A stretch of DNA of 37,263 nt from Clostridium sp. D53t1_180928_C8 (GTDB lineage Bacteria > Bacillota > Clostridia > Clostridiales > Clostridiaceae). Of this stretch, positions 35,271-37,263 are shown piece by piece. Numbering within the stretch: the first letter of the stretch is position 1; each line of letters opens with the position of its first letter. The stretch spans positions 1 to 37,263 of the forward strand of contig NZ_JADPEL010000034.1 of NCBI RefSeq assembly GCF_015667795.1. Direction: 5' to 3'. The notes beneath the pieces are model-generated. The model did no database searches and was not told the DNA's origin. It saw only the letters and a list, made by a program, of their open reading frames with translations. The position numbers and the translations under genes are program-made.

Positions 35271-36908
35271 TTAAAGACATATATCAGACATTTCTAAATC
35301 TACTTTTTGCATAATATCATTTTTAAAATTAAATCCATCTGAATAATCTTCATATAATTGTTCATTATATTGAACTTTAGGTATTATTATAGTAATCTTA
35401 GTTCCTATACCTTCTTCACTTTCAATTTTAACTTTTCCATTAAATTTATTTATTATTTCTTTAACTATATTAAGTCCTAAACCTGAACCTTCCTTATATC
35501 TAGTTTCACTTGTTTGAACTCTCTCATATCTATTAAAGATATATTTTACTTTTTCCTTCGGTATTCCAATACCATTATCTTCAATCTCTATAATAATATT
35601 TTCTTCTCTAGTTCCAACTAAAACATCTATTCTTCCTTTTTCTTCATTATATTTAATAGAATTAGATAGAATATTTAATATGGTTCTTTCTATTAAATCT
35701 TTATCTGCATAAACAAATAGCTCTTCTTCTTCAGTATCGAATATAACATTAATACCTTTCATTTCTGCAAAAGATAATATAGACATTGTGGTATTTTCAA
35801 CAATATTAACTATATTTAAGCACTTTAAATTTAAATTATAATCTTGTTGCGTTAATTTACTTGAATCAATAAAATTATTTATTAATCTTATTAATCTGTA
35901 ACAATTTTGTTTAATTGTAGAATTAAATTTTAATATTTCATCTATATTATTGCTTTCCCTTTTTAAATCTTGCATTTGAATTGCAGAATAAATAACATTT
36001 ACAGGGGTTTTAAATTCATGAGAAATATTAGCTAATAACTCCTTATTTATCTCTTCCTCTTCATTTTTCCTCTTTAACTCAGACAATTTTTCTTCTAATT
36101 CTATAGATTTAAGCTTCAAGTCATTATATAACGTTTCTTGTGGCCTTTTAATAACTTCTATTCCAATTATATTAAATACAAAATAATCACCTATTAATCT
36201 AATAAAATAAGTTGATAAAATTTTTGTATTATTAAATATTCTAGGAGTAAAAATAACAATCACTAATAATATAATTCTAAAAATTATGTATCCTTTAAAA
36301 TCTGTAATTATTTCCTTGGAAATTTTTTGCCCTTTTCTTTTAATAATAAACCATAATAGTATATATAAAGTTAAAATTAATATTTCTATACTTAATTTAA
36401 CTTTATTAAATCCTATTCCTTCAATTTCTATTAATAAATTACTACTACCTTTAAATACTACATAAGCACTTAATAAAGTAACAATTATAATAATTAAAGA
36501 AAAATACCCCAACTTTATTTCCTTATTAATGTTTAGAAACGAAAAAATAAATACTAATACTTCAAAAATAAATAATATATAAAACATTCTACTTAAAATA
36601 TTAAGCGAACCTGTAATTCCAATATCTATATTTAATATAAACATATTAGAAATAGCTAAAAATCCTATTCCCGAAATCCCAATAGAAAGATATTTATATA
36701 AATTGTTTATATAAATATTTCTACTTAATGCTAATATTAATAAACTAGATGTATAAAAACATGATGTAACTAATGACATAATCTTTATAAAACCTAAAAT
36801 ATTAAAACCATCATTTATTATAAAGCTATAAAGCCCGCATGTACTAACGATAACAAAAACAAAGCTAAATTCCCTTACTTTATTTAATATTTTTTTATTT
36901 TCCCCCAT
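35271..36908 (-). CDS. orphan membrane sensor histidine kinase
   Basis: This 545-residue kinase has an N-terminal block of about seven membrane helices (about 12-250), resembling MASE-type integral sensor domains. A coiled coil follows (about 262-292), then HisKA with NISHEFKTPVNV (His297). The HATPase has NILSNSIKYN, DNGIGIP and GSGLGLNIV, and there is a C-terminal tail of about 27 residues after the ATPase end. No PAS, HAMP or adjacent response regulator is present. Its signal is unknown. GGG-rich sequence precedes the ATG at 36908. Confidence 0.88.
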   Translation of the reverse strand: MGENKKILNKVREFSFVFVIVSTCGLYSFIINDGFNILGFIKIMSLVTSCFYTSSLLILALSRNIYINNLYKYLSIGISGIGFLAISNMFILNIDIGITGSLNILSRMFYILFIFEVLVFIFSFLNINKEIKLGYFSLIIIIVTLLSAYVVFKGSSNLLIEIEGIGFNKVKLSIEILILTLYILLWFIIKRKGQKISKEIITDFKGYIIFRIILLVIVIFTPRIFNNTKILSTYFIRLIGDYFVFNIIGIEVIKRPQETLYNDLKLKSIELEEKLSELKRKNEEEEINKELLANISHEFKTPVNVIYSAIQMQDLKRESNNIDEILKFNSTIKQNCYRLIRLINNFIDSSKLTQQDYNLNLKCLNIVNIVENTTMSILSFAEMKGINVIFDTEEEELFVYADKDLIERTILNILSNSIKYNEEKGRIDVLVGTREENIIIEIEDNGIGIPKEKVKYIFNRYERVQTSETRYKEGSGLGLNIVKEIINKFNGKVKIESEEGIGTKITIIIPKVQYNEQLYEDYSDGFNFKNDIMQKVDLEMSDICL

Positions 36909-36976
36909 ATTACCCTTTAAACCTTTCTTTTGATTTTAATTTTTATATAATAATCATTAAAATCTATCTCTTTTCT

Positions 36977-37005
36977 ATTTTATACCATTTTACTACTTTT
37001 TACAA
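36977..37005 (-). promoter_or_regulatory. candidate promoter of the orphan kinase
   Basis: TTGTAA (37005-37000), a 17-base spacer and TAAAAT (36982-36977), about 70 bases before the kinase ATG. Confidence 0.4.
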
Positions 37006-37209
37006 TTTTTTTCGAACAACTGCAACCATTTTATTTATTAACATGCTCATTATAGTATATATATTATTAATAACTTGTTAATTTTTTCATGTTTTTTCAT
37101 TAATTCTTTATATATCAACTTTCTCTTTCACACTTATATTGCTAATCCCAATTTATTGGTATAGAATATTATTTATGTATAAATTAAAATTTTCTAAGGG
37201 GGATTTTAT

Positions 37210-37263
37210 ATGAATAATTTTATTCTTATATTATTTTTAATTATTTTTGCAGGTATGCCTGCA
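37210..37263 (+). CDS. start of a membrane protein, cut by the window edge
   Basis: The only plus-strand protein gene seen. ATG at 37210 follows AAGGGGG at good spacing. The 18 visible codons, MNNFILILFLIIFAGMPA, form a hydrophobic segment, either a membrane helix or a signal anchor. A -35/-10-like pair (TTGCTA, 17, TAGAAT) and a small CCAAT/ATTGG repeat lie upstream near 37140-37170. It is divergent from the orphan kinase. The family cannot be told. Confidence 0.6.
   Translation, partial: MNNFILILFLIIFAGMPA

Overview
The window is an AT-rich stretch of chromosome from a Gram-positive, endospore-forming anaerobe, most likely a Clostridium sensu stricto (cluster I). The evidence is the full set of later sporulation sigma factors (sigE with spoIIGA, sigG, sigK), strong AGGAGG-type ribosome sites, frequent GTG/TTG starts, T-tract terminators, and Firmicutes gene order (alaS-ireB-ruvX-DUF1292; mltG-trmR-trhP-udk). 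Species was not determined. Almost every gene lies on the minus strand, so transcription runs from high to low coordinates. The exceptions are an antisense RNA at the left edge and a gene start at the right edge.

Layout from left to right. Positions 1-140 hold the start of a probable type I toxin with an antisense RNA signal. Positions 190-7025 are the phosphate module: phoP-phoR, then pstS-pstC-pstA-pstB-phoU, with a tandem PhoP-box array before pstS and a partial terminator after it. pgeF sits just upstream of phoP. Positions 7934-8734 are nrdR and ylmC. Positions 8883-14890 are a development and division cluster: sigG, sigE, spoIIGA, ftsZ, pilT and an uninterrupted sigK. A class B PBP follows, then udk, trhP, trmR and mltG, then typA. 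Positions 22694-29301 carry rnj, fur, a DUF1292 gene, ruvX, ireB and alaS, the last under an alanine T-box and a consensus promoter.

From about 29.4 kb the content becomes accessory: two AI-2E/PerM-type permeases, a PRC-barrel protein, an AraC-type response regulator with a degraded receiver, a cupin, and an orphan sensor kinase. The roughly 900-base gap at 32.26-33.17 kb is not empty. It holds the decayed 3' end of what looks like a YesM-type kinase, an intact 25-codon single-membrane-span ORF with a good ribosome site, and a second, nonsense-interrupted membrane peptide. A 49-codon ORF with ribosome site, promoter and terminator lies at 34892-35041.

No CRISPR array, IS element, rRNA or tRNA was seen. 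The most notable observations are the edge type I toxin-antitoxin module, the broken two-component locus at 31-32.8 kb, the overlooked small ORFs, a spoIIG-type promoter with a 21-base spacer, a sigma-F-type promoter before sigG, and several places where an RNA hairpin is merged with a ribosome site.
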